64,000 nucleotides of DNA from Microbacteriaceae bacterium (lineage in GTDB: Bacteria; Actinomycetota; Actinomycetes; Actinomycetales; Microbacteriaceae): positions 1-64,000 of the forward strand of contig SKHB01000091.1 of assembly GCA_007117135.1 (NCBI GenBank), read 5' to 3'. The position numbers were made by a program, and so were the translations under genes. Position 1 is the first letter of the stretch. Each line of letters begins with the position of its first letter. Below the pieces are notes generated by a model, which saw only the letters and a list, made by a program, of their open reading frames with translations, had not been told where the DNA came from and did no database searches. Of the stretch, positions 10,366 through 20,604 are shown piece after piece.

Positions 10366-11278
10366 GGACTCGAACCATACCCTCCTGGGCAACAGAAGCA
10401 ATAAGGTTGCCGTCCCTGTCATAGATTCGTCCCATGGCGAGACCCCTCCCTGCCTGGGCGCTTGGGGTGTGCTGCACGTAGGCAAGCCACTGATCAACCC
10501 GGGCGAACCGGTGAAACCATAGAGCATGGTCCAAGCTGGCCACTTTCAGTCCAGGGGTGGTCCAGGACACCCCATGTCTCGTGAGGATGCCCTCTAAAAG
10601 CGTCGAATCGCTGAGATAGCTCAGTGCTGCACGGTGGAGGCGGGGGTCATCAGGCAGCTCAGACAAACACCGAAACCACACCACCTGATCGCCTGACGGG
10701 CGGGGGGACGGTTTCCCATTTTTTGGGATGTGGGAATAGCGAAAATCAAACGGCCTGGTCTTTGCCCAGCCTTCAGCCACCGGGTGGCCGGTGGCAAGAA
10801 GCAGGTCAATACCCGGGTGAAGGTCTTCCGGATCCCCCAGATTCGGGGGAGATTCATCGAAGTGGTCAAGCCCACCATCGGGGGTTTGGAAGGAGGCGAT
10901 CATCGAAAAAATGGGCAAATCATGTTGGACGGCTTGGGCTCTTCTCGTGGAGAAAGACCGTCCGTCATAAATCCGGTCCACCTTCAGAGTGACCGGAACA
11001 TCGATGTCTCCGGGTTTCAAAAAATATCCGTGGAGCGAATGGATGGCACGGTTATCGTCGATGGTTGCCATGGCCGCCATTGCGGCCTGAGCCATCACCT
11101 GACCACCGAATAGTCGGCCCTGGGGTTGCCATTGGCTGGGGGCGGTGAATACATCCCCGGAAGCATCCGACCGGGTCAACGTCAGAGCATCCAGCATCGA
11201 CTCAACTGCGGGCGCATAATTTCCGGGGTGTGCACTTACCCAACTGGTATCCATGACCGGTAGTTTAGAGAACGCCAT
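10352..11278 (-). CDS. tesB: Acyl-CoA thioesterase II (TesB family)
   Basis: Double hot-dog pattern: WQPQGRLFGGQVMAQAAMAA, IHSLHGYFLKPGDIDVPVTLKVDRIYDGRSFSTRRAQAVQ, SLDHALWFHRFARVDQWLAYVQHTPSAQAGRGLAMGRIYDRDG. Confidence 0.93.
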   Translation of the reverse strand: MAFSKLPVMDTSWVSAHPGNYAPAVESMLDALTLTRSDASGDVFTAPSQWQPQGRLFGGQVMAQAAMAAMATIDDNRAIHSLHGYFLKPGDIDVPVTLKVDRIYDGRSFSTRRAQAVQHDLPIFSMIASFQTPDGGLDHFDESPPNLGDPEDLHPGIDLLLATGHPVAEGWAKTRPFDFRYSHIPKNGKPSPRPSGDQVVWFRCLSELPDDPRLHRAALSYLSDSTLLEGILTRHGVSWTTPGLKVASLDHALWFHRFARVDQWLAYVQHTPSAQAGRGLAMGRIYDRDGNLIASVAQEGMVRVPSPE

Positions 11279-11954
11279 GACTCACACTCTGAGACTTACC
11301 AATCTCCACGCGTTGCCTGACCTCGCCAGCTTCCTCGGGCGAGCCCGTCGCATTAACGACGGGGCGACCCGAGTGATTGCAACCGACCGTTTTCTGCAAG
11401 TGTATGTGGGGGTTTTTTTGCCCCGCGGCCTTCTCGACGCGACCCCCACCGTATTGGGACTTCGAGTTTTTGAACTCGCCGAACCTGCGAATTTCGACGA
11501 GGTAGTTCCACTCGAAGCATTTATTTCCCGAGTTGAACGAGCACAGGTCGAGGGAAACGACCTTCGATTGCCCTCGCCCAGCCCTTCCATAACGTGGTCG
11601 GCAATTACCCCTCCCCGAGATGGCTGGCAAAGAAAATTGGGGGTATCGGCAGACACGCTTCGAATGTCGGCTGAAGAGGGAGTTGTGAGGGTCAAAGAGG
11701 CCATCCCCGACAGTGTCGGGGAAGCGATTGTGCAAAAAGTTCGGGCAGAAGTCTGGGGGGCACCCATCGCGGGAAAAAAGAGAATTCCGGCAGGCGCTGG
11801 TTTTGCCGCTGATGCTCTGGGCTTCTTGACAGAGCGCTCGCTCAGCGTTCACACTGTCGGAAATTGGATTCGGTTGAGCGCCAAACACGGTTACGTTTTG
11901 GTCAAAACTGGTGTTCCATTGGACGACTGGGATGAGGAGTCTGGCGACGACTAG
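11277..11954 (+). CDS. Hypothetical protein
   Basis: Full-length ORF between and abutting convergent/divergent neighbours; no recognised domain. Confidence 0.65.
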   Translation: MTHTLRLTNLHALPDLASFLGRARRINDGATRVIATDRFLQVYVGVFLPRGLLDATPTVLGLRVFELAEPANFDEVVPLEAFISRVERAQVEGNDLRLPSPSPSITWSAITPPRDGWQRKLGVSADTLRMSAEEGVVRVKEAIPDSVGEAIVQKVRAEVWGAPIAGKKRIPAGAGFAADALGFLTERSLSVHTVGNWIRLSAKHGYVLVKTGVPLDDWDEESGDD

Positions 11955-12337
11955 TCGGCGAAGGTGTTCACCATGCTGAACGCCGCCCTCTCTAGGTAGC
12001 CCCATAGTTCAGCGTCGTGCAGGGGCGACAGTTTTAGGGTGTCGAGGGCATGGCGCATGTGACCCAACCAACGGTCTCTCGCCGCCGGGTTGATGTGGAA
12101 CGGCTGATGGCGCATGCGAAGACGAGGATGCCCTCGCTGTTCTTCGTAGCTTCGTGGGCCACCCCAGTACTGTTCCAAGAACGCCGTCAACCGCCACACT
12201 GCGCCCTCGAGGTCCTCCTCTGGATACATCGGGGCGAGAACAGGGTCGGCCATGACCCCCCGGTAAAACTCTCGAACAAGCCTCTCGAAAGTGTTGTGTC
12301 CTCCGACCTGGTCAAAGAAAGACTCGGACTCGGGCAT
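11951..12337 (-). CDS. Truncated hemoglobin (globin, GlbO-like)
   Basis: SFFDQVGGHNTFERLVREFYRGVMADPVLAPMYP, WGGPRSYEEQRGHPRLRMRHQPFHI typical of group II truncated globins. Confidence 0.95.
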   Translation of the reverse strand: MPESESFFDQVGGHNTFERLVREFYRGVMADPVLAPMYPEEDLEGAVWRLTAFLEQYWGGPRSYEEQRGHPRLRMRHQPFHINPAARDRWLGHMRHALDTLKLSPLHDAELWGYLERAAFSMVNTFAD

Positions 12338-12346
12338 ACCCTGATT

Positions 12347-13309
12347 CTACTTGTCCTCGCTGGAGTCCTTCTTTGGCGGATCGGTAGGCTCTCCAACGCG
12401 AGGTGAACCGTCTTCGACAACCATCCGGTTGAGCGCAGGAATATCAATTCCTCGTCTGTCGAGTGCGGCCTTGACGTATCGATGCAGGGCACGTTTCAAG
12501 GTGAACTGTTCTCCTGCCCGCACCCTGATGGTCAAGCGAACCATCAGTGCTTCGTGAGATATCGACTCGATGCCCCACATTTCTGGGTCTTCGAGGATTT
12601 TCCGTCGCCACTCTGGTGCTGCCGCAAATTCTTTCGCGGCAGCAAGGAGCGCTTCCTGGGCTTCGTCGACGTCAAGGGTGTAGGGGACGGGGACATCGAG
12701 AATAATTCTGGCCCAGTCTTGGGAGAAATTGCCCACCTGGAGAACTTCACCGTTTCGAATAAACCACAGTGTTCCGTTGACGTCTCTCACTTCGGTGATT
12801 CGTATTCCTACGCGCTCCACTACACCCGTCACCTGTCCAAGATTGACAATGTCCCCAATTCCTAATTGGTCTTCAAAGACCATGAATAGGCCGTTGAGAA
12901 TGTCTTTCACGAGCGACTGCGCTCCAAAGCCCAGCGCAGCACCCAAAATACCCACAGAGGCAATGAGGGGGGTGACGGCGACACCAAACTCGGTGAGCAC
13001 CATAATGATCAGGATGATCCAAATCGTCCACTTGGCAAAAGCGTTCAAGACTGTTCCCAAGGTGCGAGCGCGCTGCACCTGCCGCATTGCCTCCACCGGG
13101 CTGGTTTCGAGGGCTTGGGTGTTTTCGGCTCCGTGGTGGACTTTAACGTCGGATACCACCCGGTCGACCACCCGGTCGATAATCTTGCCCACACCCCACA
13201 GCGCAATGACGCCGACAATCAGGATGGCGATAGCGCGAGCCAGCCAGTCGTAGTTTTCGACAAACGAGAAAACGGCCATCACCCAGTCAGGCCACGATTC
13301 AGTGTTCAT
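12347..13309 (-). CDS. Small-conductance mechanosensitive channel (MscS family)
   Basis: LIASVGILGAALGFGAQSLVKDILNGLFMVFEDQLGIGDIVNLGQVTGVVERVGIRITEVRDVNGTLWFIRNGEV. Confidence 0.95.
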   Translation of the reverse strand: MNTESWPDWVMAVFSFVENYDWLARAIAILIVGVIALWGVGKIIDRVVDRVVSDVKVHHGAENTQALETSPVEAMRQVQRARTLGTVLNAFAKWTIWIILIIMVLTEFGVAVTPLIASVGILGAALGFGAQSLVKDILNGLFMVFEDQLGIGDIVNLGQVTGVVERVGIRITEVRDVNGTLWFIRNGEVLQVGNFSQDWARIILDVPVPYTLDVDEAQEALLAAAKEFAAAPEWRRKILEDPEMWGIESISHEALMVRLTIRVRAGEQFTLKRALHRYVKAALDRRGIDIPALNRMVVEDGSPRVGEPTDPPKKDSSEDK

Positions 13310-13339
13310 TCCCCTATGTTACGGCGCCTTTGTCAACGG

Positions 13340-15928
13340 CTACACAGATGCCTGTGCATCTCTTTCCTGCGCCTCAAGTGCTCTGACCACACCGGCCTGG
13401 TTTTCTTCAATGAGGCGTCTCAACGCAGGAATGTCGCTATTGGCGTCTAGCCAACGTTGGCTCGCCTGCACGACATCGTCTGAGACAAGAGCAGTAGGAA
13501 AGAGGCCATCAACAATGTATTCGGCCATTTTGTATGTTCTTGATTCCCACACCTGTCCAAGAGCATCAAAATACTCCTCGACCTGGGGTGCTAATAGTTC
13601 TGGGTCGTTGACATGGGTGTAGCCCATCGTCATGTGTCGGACGATCGCGTTCGGAAGTGAATCGTTGGTGAGCAGTTCATCAACGACTGCTTTCTTCGCC
13701 TCCACAGTGGGGATCATGGCTCGGAGGCGTGCCGCATGCTGTTGACCGTTCGACGTGTTGTCCCGTGACAGTGCCTCCGAGATGTCGTCTTCCCCCGCGT
13801 GCCCGGTGAGGACAAGACCGGCAAGGAGCTCCCAGCGCAGGTCAGTATCGATGGTGAGACCGTCGAGTGAGAGTGTCCCACTCTTCAGCTCAGCAAGAGT
13901 CTCAGCATGCTCGTCAGTGTTTGCAAGTTGAGCGAAAGCCTTCACGAGTTGGAACTGGATATCGCTTCCAACTGCTGCTCCCCGGGCGAGCCCCCAGACC
14001 GCATTAGCCACTTGTTCGTGGACCTGAGCTCTCGTCGCAGGGGCCGAATACAGGGTTGTGGCCGTGTGGAGTTGGGCGAGCAGGGTGCGAACCGTGGTGG
14101 ATTCGGTTTCCCAGGCAATGTTTCCCAGCACCATGTCCCGAAAATCACGGGCGGGCATTTCAGCGTCGCGGGTTTGGTCCCATGCCGCGCCCCACACCAG
14201 TGCCCTGGCCAAGGGTGACGAAATCTTCTTCAGGTGAAGCCGACCAAACGCGGTGGAGGCGTCGTCGAGACGAATCTTCGCGTAAGCCAGGTCGTCGTCG
14301 TTAATGAGAATCAATCCGGGCCGTTTCATACCAACGAGCTCGGGAATCTCTGTCTCTGCCCCGTCAATGTCGCATTCGATGCGGTGAGTTCTTGTGACCT
14401 TGTCACCGTCTTCGTCGTAGAAACCGACGGCGAGCCGGTGCGGCCGGAGTGTGGGCCAGTCTTCTGGGGCGGTCTGTTGGATCGCAAAGCGGGTAATGGT
14501 CCCGTCAGAGTCGGCCTCGACGAGAGGTCGCAGAGTGTTCACGCCCGCAGTTTCCAGCCAGAGTTTGCTCCAGCCAGAGAGGTCACGGCCACTTGTCTCT
14601 TCGAGTTCATCGAGAAGATCTTGGAGCTCTGTGTTGTCCCAAGCGTGTTTTTTGAAATAGGCGCTGACACCGGAGAAGAAGGCGGCTTCACCCACCCAGG
14701 CAACCAGCTGTTTCAGCACGGACCCGCCCTTGGCATAGGTGATCCCGTCAAAGTTCACTTGGACGTCTTCGAGGTCGTTAATTGTTGCAACAATCGGATG
14801 TGTCGAGGGCAGCTGGTCTTGACGGTAAGCCCACGACTTCTCCATGGCGTGAAATGTTGTCCACGCCTCGCTCCACTCGGTGGCTTCCGCGGTCGCCATG
14901 GTGGATGCCCATTCGGCGAAAGATTCGTTCAGCCACAGGTCGTTCCACCACCTCATCGTGACGAGGTCGCCGAACCACATATGCGCCAATTCGTGCAGAA
15001 TGGTGACGACTCGGCGCTCTCTGACTGCGTCAGACACCTGAGACCGAAACACGTAGCTTTCGGTGAAAGTCACTGCGCCGGCGTTTTCCATGGCGCCGGC
15101 GTTGAACTCGGGAACAAACAGCTGGTCATATTTTTCGAACGGATAAGCAACGCCAAATCGTCTCTCGAAATACTCGAAACCTTTTTTGGTGATGTCGAAA
15201 ACGTAATCGGCGTCCAAAAATTCGGACAGCGATTTTCTGGCAAAAACGCCGAGTGGCACCACTCGACCTTGGCTGTTGGTGAATTCATCTCGTGCCACTT
15301 CGTAGGGCCCGGCGATCAGTGCCGTGATGTAGCTGGAGATGCGGGGGGTCGGGCTAAACCGCCACGTGGCCACATCGCCCCTGGCGTGTGGTTCGGGTGT
15401 TGGCTGGTTGCTGATGACCTGCCAGTGGGCGGGAGCTGTGATGGTGAATTGGAAGGTGGCTTTGAGGTCAGGCTGCTCGAAGACAGCAAATACGCGCCTC
15501 GAGTCGGGAACCTCGAACTGGGTATACAAGTAGATTTCGTCGTCGACCGGGTCAACAAAGCGGTGGAGGCCTTCACCGGTGTTTTGGTAACGGAAATCGG
15601 CGTCAATGACCAGTTCGTTGGATGTTTGAAGGTTGTCCAGCATAATTCGCGGACCATCAACAACGCGGGAAAGATCAAGCTGTTCACCGTTTAACTCAAC
15701 AGAGTGGACCGTTTCGGTGATCGCGTCAATAAAAGTTGAGCTCCCAGGTTCTGCCACAAAAGTTACCCGGGTGGTGGAGCGAAAGGTGTCTGAGTTGCGT
15801 ACCTCACTGAGGTCAAGTTCAACGTCATAGTGCCTGGTGGTAACAACCCGAGATCGCTTTTGGGCTTCCTTCCGCGTGAGGTTTTCTCCGGGCACAAACG
15901 TCTCCTTCATCAACAGTGCTGGGGCCAT
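13340..15928 (-). CDS. pepN: Aminopeptidase N (M1 family)
   Basis: GAMENAGAVTF, HELAHMWFGDLVTMRWWNDLWLNESFAEW zinc-binding motif; C-terminal ERAP1-like domain. Confidence 0.97.
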   Translation of the reverse strand: MAPALLMKETFVPGENLTRKEAQKRSRVVTTRHYDVELDLSEVRNSDTFRSTTRVTFVAEPGSSTFIDAITETVHSVELNGEQLDLSRVVDGPRIMLDNLQTSNELVIDADFRYQNTGEGLHRFVDPVDDEIYLYTQFEVPDSRRVFAVFEQPDLKATFQFTITAPAHWQVISNQPTPEPHARGDVATWRFSPTPRISSYITALIAGPYEVARDEFTNSQGRVVPLGVFARKSLSEFLDADYVFDITKKGFEYFERRFGVAYPFEKYDQLFVPEFNAGAMENAGAVTFTESYVFRSQVSDAVRERRVVTILHELAHMWFGDLVTMRWWNDLWLNESFAEWASTMATAEATEWSEAWTTFHAMEKSWAYRQDQLPSTHPIVATINDLEDVQVNFDGITYAKGGSVLKQLVAWVGEAAFFSGVSAYFKKHAWDNTELQDLLDELEETSGRDLSGWSKLWLETAGVNTLRPLVEADSDGTITRFAIQQTAPEDWPTLRPHRLAVGFYDEDGDKVTRTHRIECDIDGAETEIPELVGMKRPGLILINDDDLAYAKIRLDDASTAFGRLHLKKISSPLARALVWGAAWDQTRDAEMPARDFRDMVLGNIAWETESTTVRTLLAQLHTATTLYSAPATRAQVHEQVANAVWGLARGAAVGSDIQFQLVKAFAQLANTDEHAETLAELKSGTLSLDGLTIDTDLRWELLAGLVLTGHAGEDDISEALSRDNTSNGQQHAARLRAMIPTVEAKKAVVDELLTNDSLPNAIVRHMTMGYTHVNDPELLAPQVEEYFDALGQVWESRTYKMAEYIVDGLFPTALVSDDVVQASQRWLDANSDIPALRRLIEENQAGVVRALEAQERDAQASV

Positions 15929-16031
15929 TTTTTCGTGACTTTTTCGGCCGTCACCTGGCGTACTTCAACCCTACTAATGCTCGGTGGCCGGCACGAACAC
16001 TCTGCCCTGATTGAGAGGGAGCGGTGAAGGT

Positions 16032-17165
16032 TTAGGAGTTCTTCGCCTCGATCGTTACTTCGACAGCTTCAAGCATGTCCTCTTCAGCGCTGTCCGATTG
16101 CGTGGGAAGCGGGCCCTTGTCCTCGAGACTTGGCGGCGGGGCACTGGTAATTTCGAGGTCCACTTCGCTGGCGGCACGGCGCATCCGTTGGATGTAATCC
16201 TCAAGAATGGTCTGCTGACGTCGAAGGTCACTCATGTGGCTTTCCGCATCGGACACCATGGTGTTCACCAGCTCTTCGGTGTCACGGGCGATAGCACGTG
16301 AGCGGTTCACGGTCTCGGATACTAAACGTTGTGCGTATGCCCGGGCGTCGTGGGTGAGTTCCTCGGCGCGCTGTTGCGAGTTTTGCAACACGGTGTCCGC
16401 CTCTTTACCCAGGTCGGCAGATCGCTTAGCGGCATTTTGTACATGCTCGTCGGCTTGTTGGTAGGCCTTTTGCGCGTACTGGTCGGCTTCTTCGTGAATC
16501 GCTGCACGAGCGCGCTCCGCCTCGTCAATCTGCTGACGAATGGACGCGTCCGTGGCGACGGCACGTTCTTGAGCGGCGTGCAGTAGCTCAGAGGCTTCGC
16601 GTTTGATTTGCTCAACCTGACGTGAAGCTTCAGCCTTAATCTCGGCGACCTGTTTTTCCGCTTGACTAATCATGGTCGCAGCGGCTCGCTCAGCACGCGT
16701 GCGCGTGTTGGTTGCTTTGGCGATTTCATCGGCAGCCTGTTGGCGAAGCTGCGCTGCTTCCCGCTCGCTGTCTAGCCGAAGTTCCTCAGCTGCCCGCTGA
16801 GCTTCAGCGAGAGTCTGGCGGGATTCTTTCGCCGCTGACTCACGCAGTTGCGTCGATTCACTCCTCGCGTTGGCGAGAACTTCAGTGGCTTCAGCGGCAG
16901 CTTCCTGGATGATTTTCTGCGACTGCGCTTCGGCCAGACGAAGTGTTTCTTCGAAGGCGGAACCGAGCTCAGCGAAGCTGGGTTTCCCCCGAGACGCCCG
17001 CTCATTGGCGTCTTGAACTTCTCGGTTCAGTCGCTGAATCGTGCGGGCAGATTCGGACCGCTCATTTTCGAGACGCTCAATGCGCTCGGAAAGTTCTCGC
17101 AAGTAGCGCGACACATCGTCGGGGTCATAACCCCGGACGGTGCGCTTGAAATCTGGAATGGACAA
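16032..17165 (-). CDS. DivIVA-domain coiled-coil protein
   Basis: N-terminal MSIPDFKRTVRGYDPDDVSRYLRELSERIERLE; long Ala/Glu/Arg-rich coiled coil. Confidence 0.85.
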   Translation of the reverse strand: MSIPDFKRTVRGYDPDDVSRYLRELSERIERLENERSESARTIQRLNREVQDANERASRGKPSFAELGSAFEETLRLAEAQSQKIIQEAAAEATEVLANARSESTQLRESAAKESRQTLAEAQRAAEELRLDSEREAAQLRQQAADEIAKATNTRTRAERAAATMISQAEKQVAEIKAEASRQVEQIKREASELLHAAQERAVATDASIRQQIDEAERARAAIHEEADQYAQKAYQQADEHVQNAAKRSADLGKEADTVLQNSQQRAEELTHDARAYAQRLVSETVNRSRAIARDTEELVNTMVSDAESHMSDLRRQQTILEDYIQRMRRAASEVDLEITSAPPPSLEDKGPLPTQSDSAEEDMLEAVEVTIEAKNS

Positions 17166-17266
17166 AGCAAAACCTCCACGAATTTGCGTGGTGCTAACGA
17201 TACGGCAAAAACACCACCTGCGCAGGGGGCAATGGTGATTGTAATCACACGTTTACACTGAGACCT

Positions 17267-17761
17267 ATGCGTATACACCTTGCGACTGATCACGCCGGAC
17301 TCGACTTTTTGCGAGATATTGCCGATTTTTTGATTCAGGCAGGTCACGAGGTGGTCGACCACGGCCCCACCGACTACGACGCGTTGGACGATTATCCAGG
17401 TTTTTGTATCCGAGCGGGGCGAGGCGTCGTCGCAGACTTAGAGGCAGGCGTTGAGGCACTGGGCGTTGTTTTTGGCGGGTCCGGAAACGGGGAACAAATT
17501 GCGGCCAACAAGGTGCCGGGTGTTCGGGCCGCACTCGTGTGGAACCGGGACACCGCGGTACTCGCAAAAGAGCATAACAACGCCAATGTGTGTGCGATCG
17601 GGGCTCGTCAGCACTCCATCGACGACGCCATGTTGCTGATCGAAACTTTCATCAACACGCCCTTTCCCGGCGATGAGCGCCATGTGAGACGAATCACCCA
17701 AATTTCCCACTTTGAGAAAACCGGTGAGGTTCCAGAAACCGGCGTTAACTATCCCTCCTAG
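17267..17761 (+). CDS. rpiB: Ribose-5-phosphate isomerase B
   Basis: MRIHLATDHAGLDFLRDI, VFGGSGNGEQIAANKVPGVRAALVWN, NANVCAIGARQHSI. Confidence 0.95.
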   Translation: MRIHLATDHAGLDFLRDIADFLIQAGHEVVDHGPTDYDALDDYPGFCIRAGRGVVADLEAGVEALGVVFGGSGNGEQIAANKVPGVRAALVWNRDTAVLAKEHNNANVCAIGARQHSIDDAMLLIETFINTPFPGDERHVRRITQISHFEKTGEVPETGVNYPS

Positions 17762-17764
17762 ACC

Positions 17765-18682
17765 ATGCCCGAGGGTCACTCTGTTCATCGAATAGCGAAC
17801 CTGCTCGGCCACATGTTTGCCGGGCATGTCCTTGACGCGTCGTCACCACAAGGCAGATTCACCGACGGTGCAAAGCTGCTGAATCAGACGATGCTTCACA
17901 GAACCTACGCCAGGGGGAAACACCTATTCGCTGTTTTCGACGGTGACCGAATTCTTCGAGTTCACCTGGGAATTTATGGCGCCTGGGATGTGGCCAGTGC
18001 CACCGGAACAACTCAGAGAGCCGGCGCCGCCGGCCCTCAGGTCGTCACTTCCCTGGGAGCTCCTCGAAAAAAACGTGGAACGAATCCTGACCTTGCGCAA
18101 GAGAATTTCCCGCCGGAACCTGTCGGGCAGGTGAGGTTGCGCCTGCTGGATGAGTTTTTTGTGGCGGACCTTCGAGGGCCAACAGCCTGTGAAGTGTTGA
18201 ACCCGGATGAGGCCGAAGCTATTGAAAATCGACTGGGCCCAGACCCTCTCGTGGATGGTGTCGATGCGGGGCGGCAAGAATTTGTGAGGCGGATGAGCGC
18301 CACATCAACGCCGGTAGGTCTTGCGCTGATGAATCAGAACGTGGTGAGCGGTATCGGAAATGTGTACCGGGCGGAAATACTTTTTCGACACCGTTTGGAC
18401 CCTTTCGTGCCGAGCAGAAGCCTCACCGACGACACCCTCGAGGCGCTGTGGGACGACTGGTGTGCACTTCTCGCTGAAGGAGTGAAAACGGGGGTGATGA
18501 TGACTCGTAACGATCTTGACGAGGAGGGGCGACAACTCGCCTTCAGCAAGACAGCTCACCGCTACTTTGTTTACGGCCGAGCAGGGGAGCCGTGCCGGGT
18601 GTGTGGGCGAAGGGTCGAGTTAGTGGTGGCGGCGGCGAGGAAACTCTATTTCTGCCCGAGCTGCCAACAGGGCGCGGTTTAG
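17765..18682 (+). CDS. Formamidopyrimidine-DNA glycosylase / endonuclease VIII family (Fpg/Nei)
   Basis: MPEGHSVHRIANLL, NQNVVSGIGNVYRAEILFRHRLDPF (H2TH), C-terminal zinc finger CRVCGRRVELVVAAARKLYFCPSCQ. Confidence 0.94.
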   Translation: MPEGHSVHRIANLLGHMFAGHVLDASSPQGRFTDGAKLLNQTMLHRTYARGKHLFAVFDGDRILRVHLGIYGAWDVASATGTTQRAGAAGPQVVTSLGAPRKKRGTNPDLAQENFPPEPVGQVRLRLLDEFFVADLRGPTACEVLNPDEAEAIENRLGPDPLVDGVDAGRQEFVRRMSATSTPVGLALMNQNVVSGIGNVYRAEILFRHRLDPFVPSRSLTDDTLEALWDDWCALLAEGVKTGVMMTRNDLDEEGRQLAFSKTAHRYFVYGRAGEPCRVCGRRVELVVAAARKLYFCPSCQQGAV

Positions 18683-18691
18683 GATTGCAGG

Positions 18692-20182
18692 ATGATTATT
18701 CGGCGCGGTCACGTTTTTGGCACCAGTGGCTTGTCGGATATTCGGCTTCGTGATGGCGCCATCGAGGCTGTCGAGCCCGCCGGTAACCTGGCGCCAGACG
18801 AGGGGGAGGAAGTCATTGACGCCGACGGCCGGGTGGTTATTCCGGGCCTGTGGGACGAGCACGTTCACCTGGGTCAGTGGGCATCCCATCTGCGCCGCGT
18901 TGATGTTTCCGAGGCGGTAAGCACCAGTGAAGCACTCGAGCTGATGGCACAGGCAGCCGCCTCTCGGCCTGATGACCCGGTCATTGTGGGAGCGGGAATG
19001 CGGCCCGCCAGGTGGAGCGCAGGCCCCGACTTGGCGTCTATAGACGCCGTATCGGGGGACATTCCTTGGGTGATTTTTTCTATCGATATTCATTCGTGTT
19101 GGGCAAACAGTGCAGCGCTTCGGCAGTTTGGTTACGAATCTCCCACGGGTTTCCTCACCGAACACGACTCTTTTGGTTTGCTCGGCAAAGTCGAGGCTGT
19201 CGATTCTGTGACCCACGATCAGTGGGTGGCTGAGGCAGAACTCACGGCTGCTTCCCGAGGTGTGGTGGGGATTGTTGACCTGGACATGGGCCCAACACTC
19301 GACCATTGGGTGAGGCGCCGACAGGGGCAAGAAGGCACTTTCACTCTTCGGGTAGAGGCATCTGTCTACCCCGATACTCTCCACATGGCACTCGAACGTG
19401 GCCTAAAAAGTGGCGAACAGATCGCTCCTGGGGTGGTGATGGGGCCACTCAAAGCAATTACTGACGGGTCGTTGAACACCAAAACTGCGTATGTGACCTC
19501 GCCGTATGTGGGCGGCGACACGCATGCATTGGGCACCCTCAATTACACGGTGGAGGACATCAACGACTTTTCATCCCGCGCCCACCAGGCCGGCCTTAAC
19601 GTCACTCTTCACGCCATCGGCGACCAGGCCAACACCATCATGTTGGATGTATTCGAAAGGCACGCAATCGCCGGCCGGATAGAACACGCGCAACTGGTGT
19701 CCGCAAAAGACATTCCGAGGTTTGCGGAACTGGGGGTGACAGCGAGTATCCAACCGCAGCACGCGGTTGATGATCGAGAAGTGACAGACGTGTTGTGGTC
19801 GGACAGGGCTGATAAAGCCTTCCCCGCGAAAAGTTTGCTGGATGCGGGAGCACACGTAGTTTTCGGCTCGGATGCCCCCGTCTCGGCTTTGGACCCGTGG
19901 GTGCAGATCGCGGCGGCGGTGACCAGAACTGATGATGATCGAGAGCCGTGGCACCCGGAACAGGCCATCACGGTGTCGCAGGCTATTGCCTGCTCCACGC
20001 GGTCAACAATTAGCCCGGGTGAGGTGGCTGACCTCGCAGTGTTGGATGCTGACCCGGTGTGGCTCGAGCGGGCACTGGCAAAAAAGCCCTCCGAATTATC
20101 TAGGGCGCTTCAAGCACTGCCGGTGTGGATGACCGTGGTGGAAGGCAGAGTGAGTTTCCGCGCGCCCTCTGACGACGGGTAG
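18692..20182 (+). CDS. Amidohydrolase family protein (YtcJ-like)
   Basis: VVIPGLWDEHVHLGQW, ITDGSLNTKTAYV, LHAIGDQANTIMLD, VVFGSDAPVSALDPW. Confidence 0.9.
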   Translation: MIIRRGHVFGTSGLSDIRLRDGAIEAVEPAGNLAPDEGEEVIDADGRVVIPGLWDEHVHLGQWASHLRRVDVSEAVSTSEALELMAQAAASRPDDPVIVGAGMRPARWSAGPDLASIDAVSGDIPWVIFSIDIHSCWANSAALRQFGYESPTGFLTEHDSFGLLGKVEAVDSVTHDQWVAEAELTAASRGVVGIVDLDMGPTLDHWVRRRQGQEGTFTLRVEASVYPDTLHMALERGLKSGEQIAPGVVMGPLKAITDGSLNTKTAYVTSPYVGGDTHALGTLNYTVEDINDFSSRAHQAGLNVTLHAIGDQANTIMLDVFERHAIAGRIEHAQLVSAKDIPRFAELGVTASIQPQHAVDDREVTDVLWSDRADKAFPAKSLLDAGAHVVFGSDAPVSALDPWVQIAAAVTRTDDDREPWHPEQAITVSQAIACSTRSTISPGEVADLAVLDADPVWLERALAKKPSELSRALQALPVWMTVVEGRVSFRAPSDDG

Positions 20183-20210
20183 AGGGCCAGAAGTGTGTGT
20201 TACCGCGCCA

Positions 20211-20253
20211 TGAAATAAAAAACACCTCAACCCCACACTGGGGGTTCAGGTGT
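20211..20253 (-). terminator. Intrinsic terminator downstream of tRNA-Gly
   Basis: 13-bp stem with one mismatch (acacctcaacccc / ggggttcaggtgt) followed on the minus strand by TTTTTTATTTC. Confidence 0.88.
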
Positions 20254-20276
20254 CGACGATGTCCTGGGACATCACA

Positions 20277-20350
20277 TGGAGGGGATGACGGGAATCGAAC
20301 CCGCACCATCAGTTTGGAAGACTGAGGCTCTACCATTGAGCTACATCCCC
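20277..20350 (-). tRNA. tRNA-Gly (anticodon TCC), CCA encoded
   Basis: Minus strand GGGGATGTAGCTCAATGGTAGAGCCTCAGTCTTCCAAACTGATGGTGCGGGTTCGATTCCCGTCATCCCCTCCA folds as a cloverleaf. Confidence 0.96.
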
Positions 20351-20493
20351 GAAAACCTTTCGGGCGAGCATCATGTTACTGCACTTTTGCCCCTGTCGTG
20401 CGGGACTCGGGTGAGCTGGGCTAGACTTACCGCTGGTCACATGGTGACTCGAGGCAAACTGCTGGGGGCAACGCTCCAGGCGTGGGACGCCCT

Positions 20494-20570
20494 CGGGGTG
20501 TAGCTCAGCTTGGTAGAGCGCCCGCTTTGGGAGCGGGAGGCCGCAGGTTCGAATCCTGTCGCCCCGACCA
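20494..20570 (+). tRNA. tRNA-Pro (anticodon TGG), CCA encoded
   Basis: CGGGGTGTAGCTCAGCTTGGTAGAGCGCCCGCTTTGGGAGCGGGAGGCCGCAGGTTCGAATCCTGTCGCCCCGACCA. Confidence 0.97.
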
Positions 20571-20604
20571 TCAAACCGATGACAAAAAAACGGAGAAAGA
20601 CGCT

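Noticed and set aside
14234-15694. 486-aa plus-strand ORF
   Set aside because: Shadow ORF antisense to pepN, which has clear M1 peptidase motifs; high GC produces long antisense frames.
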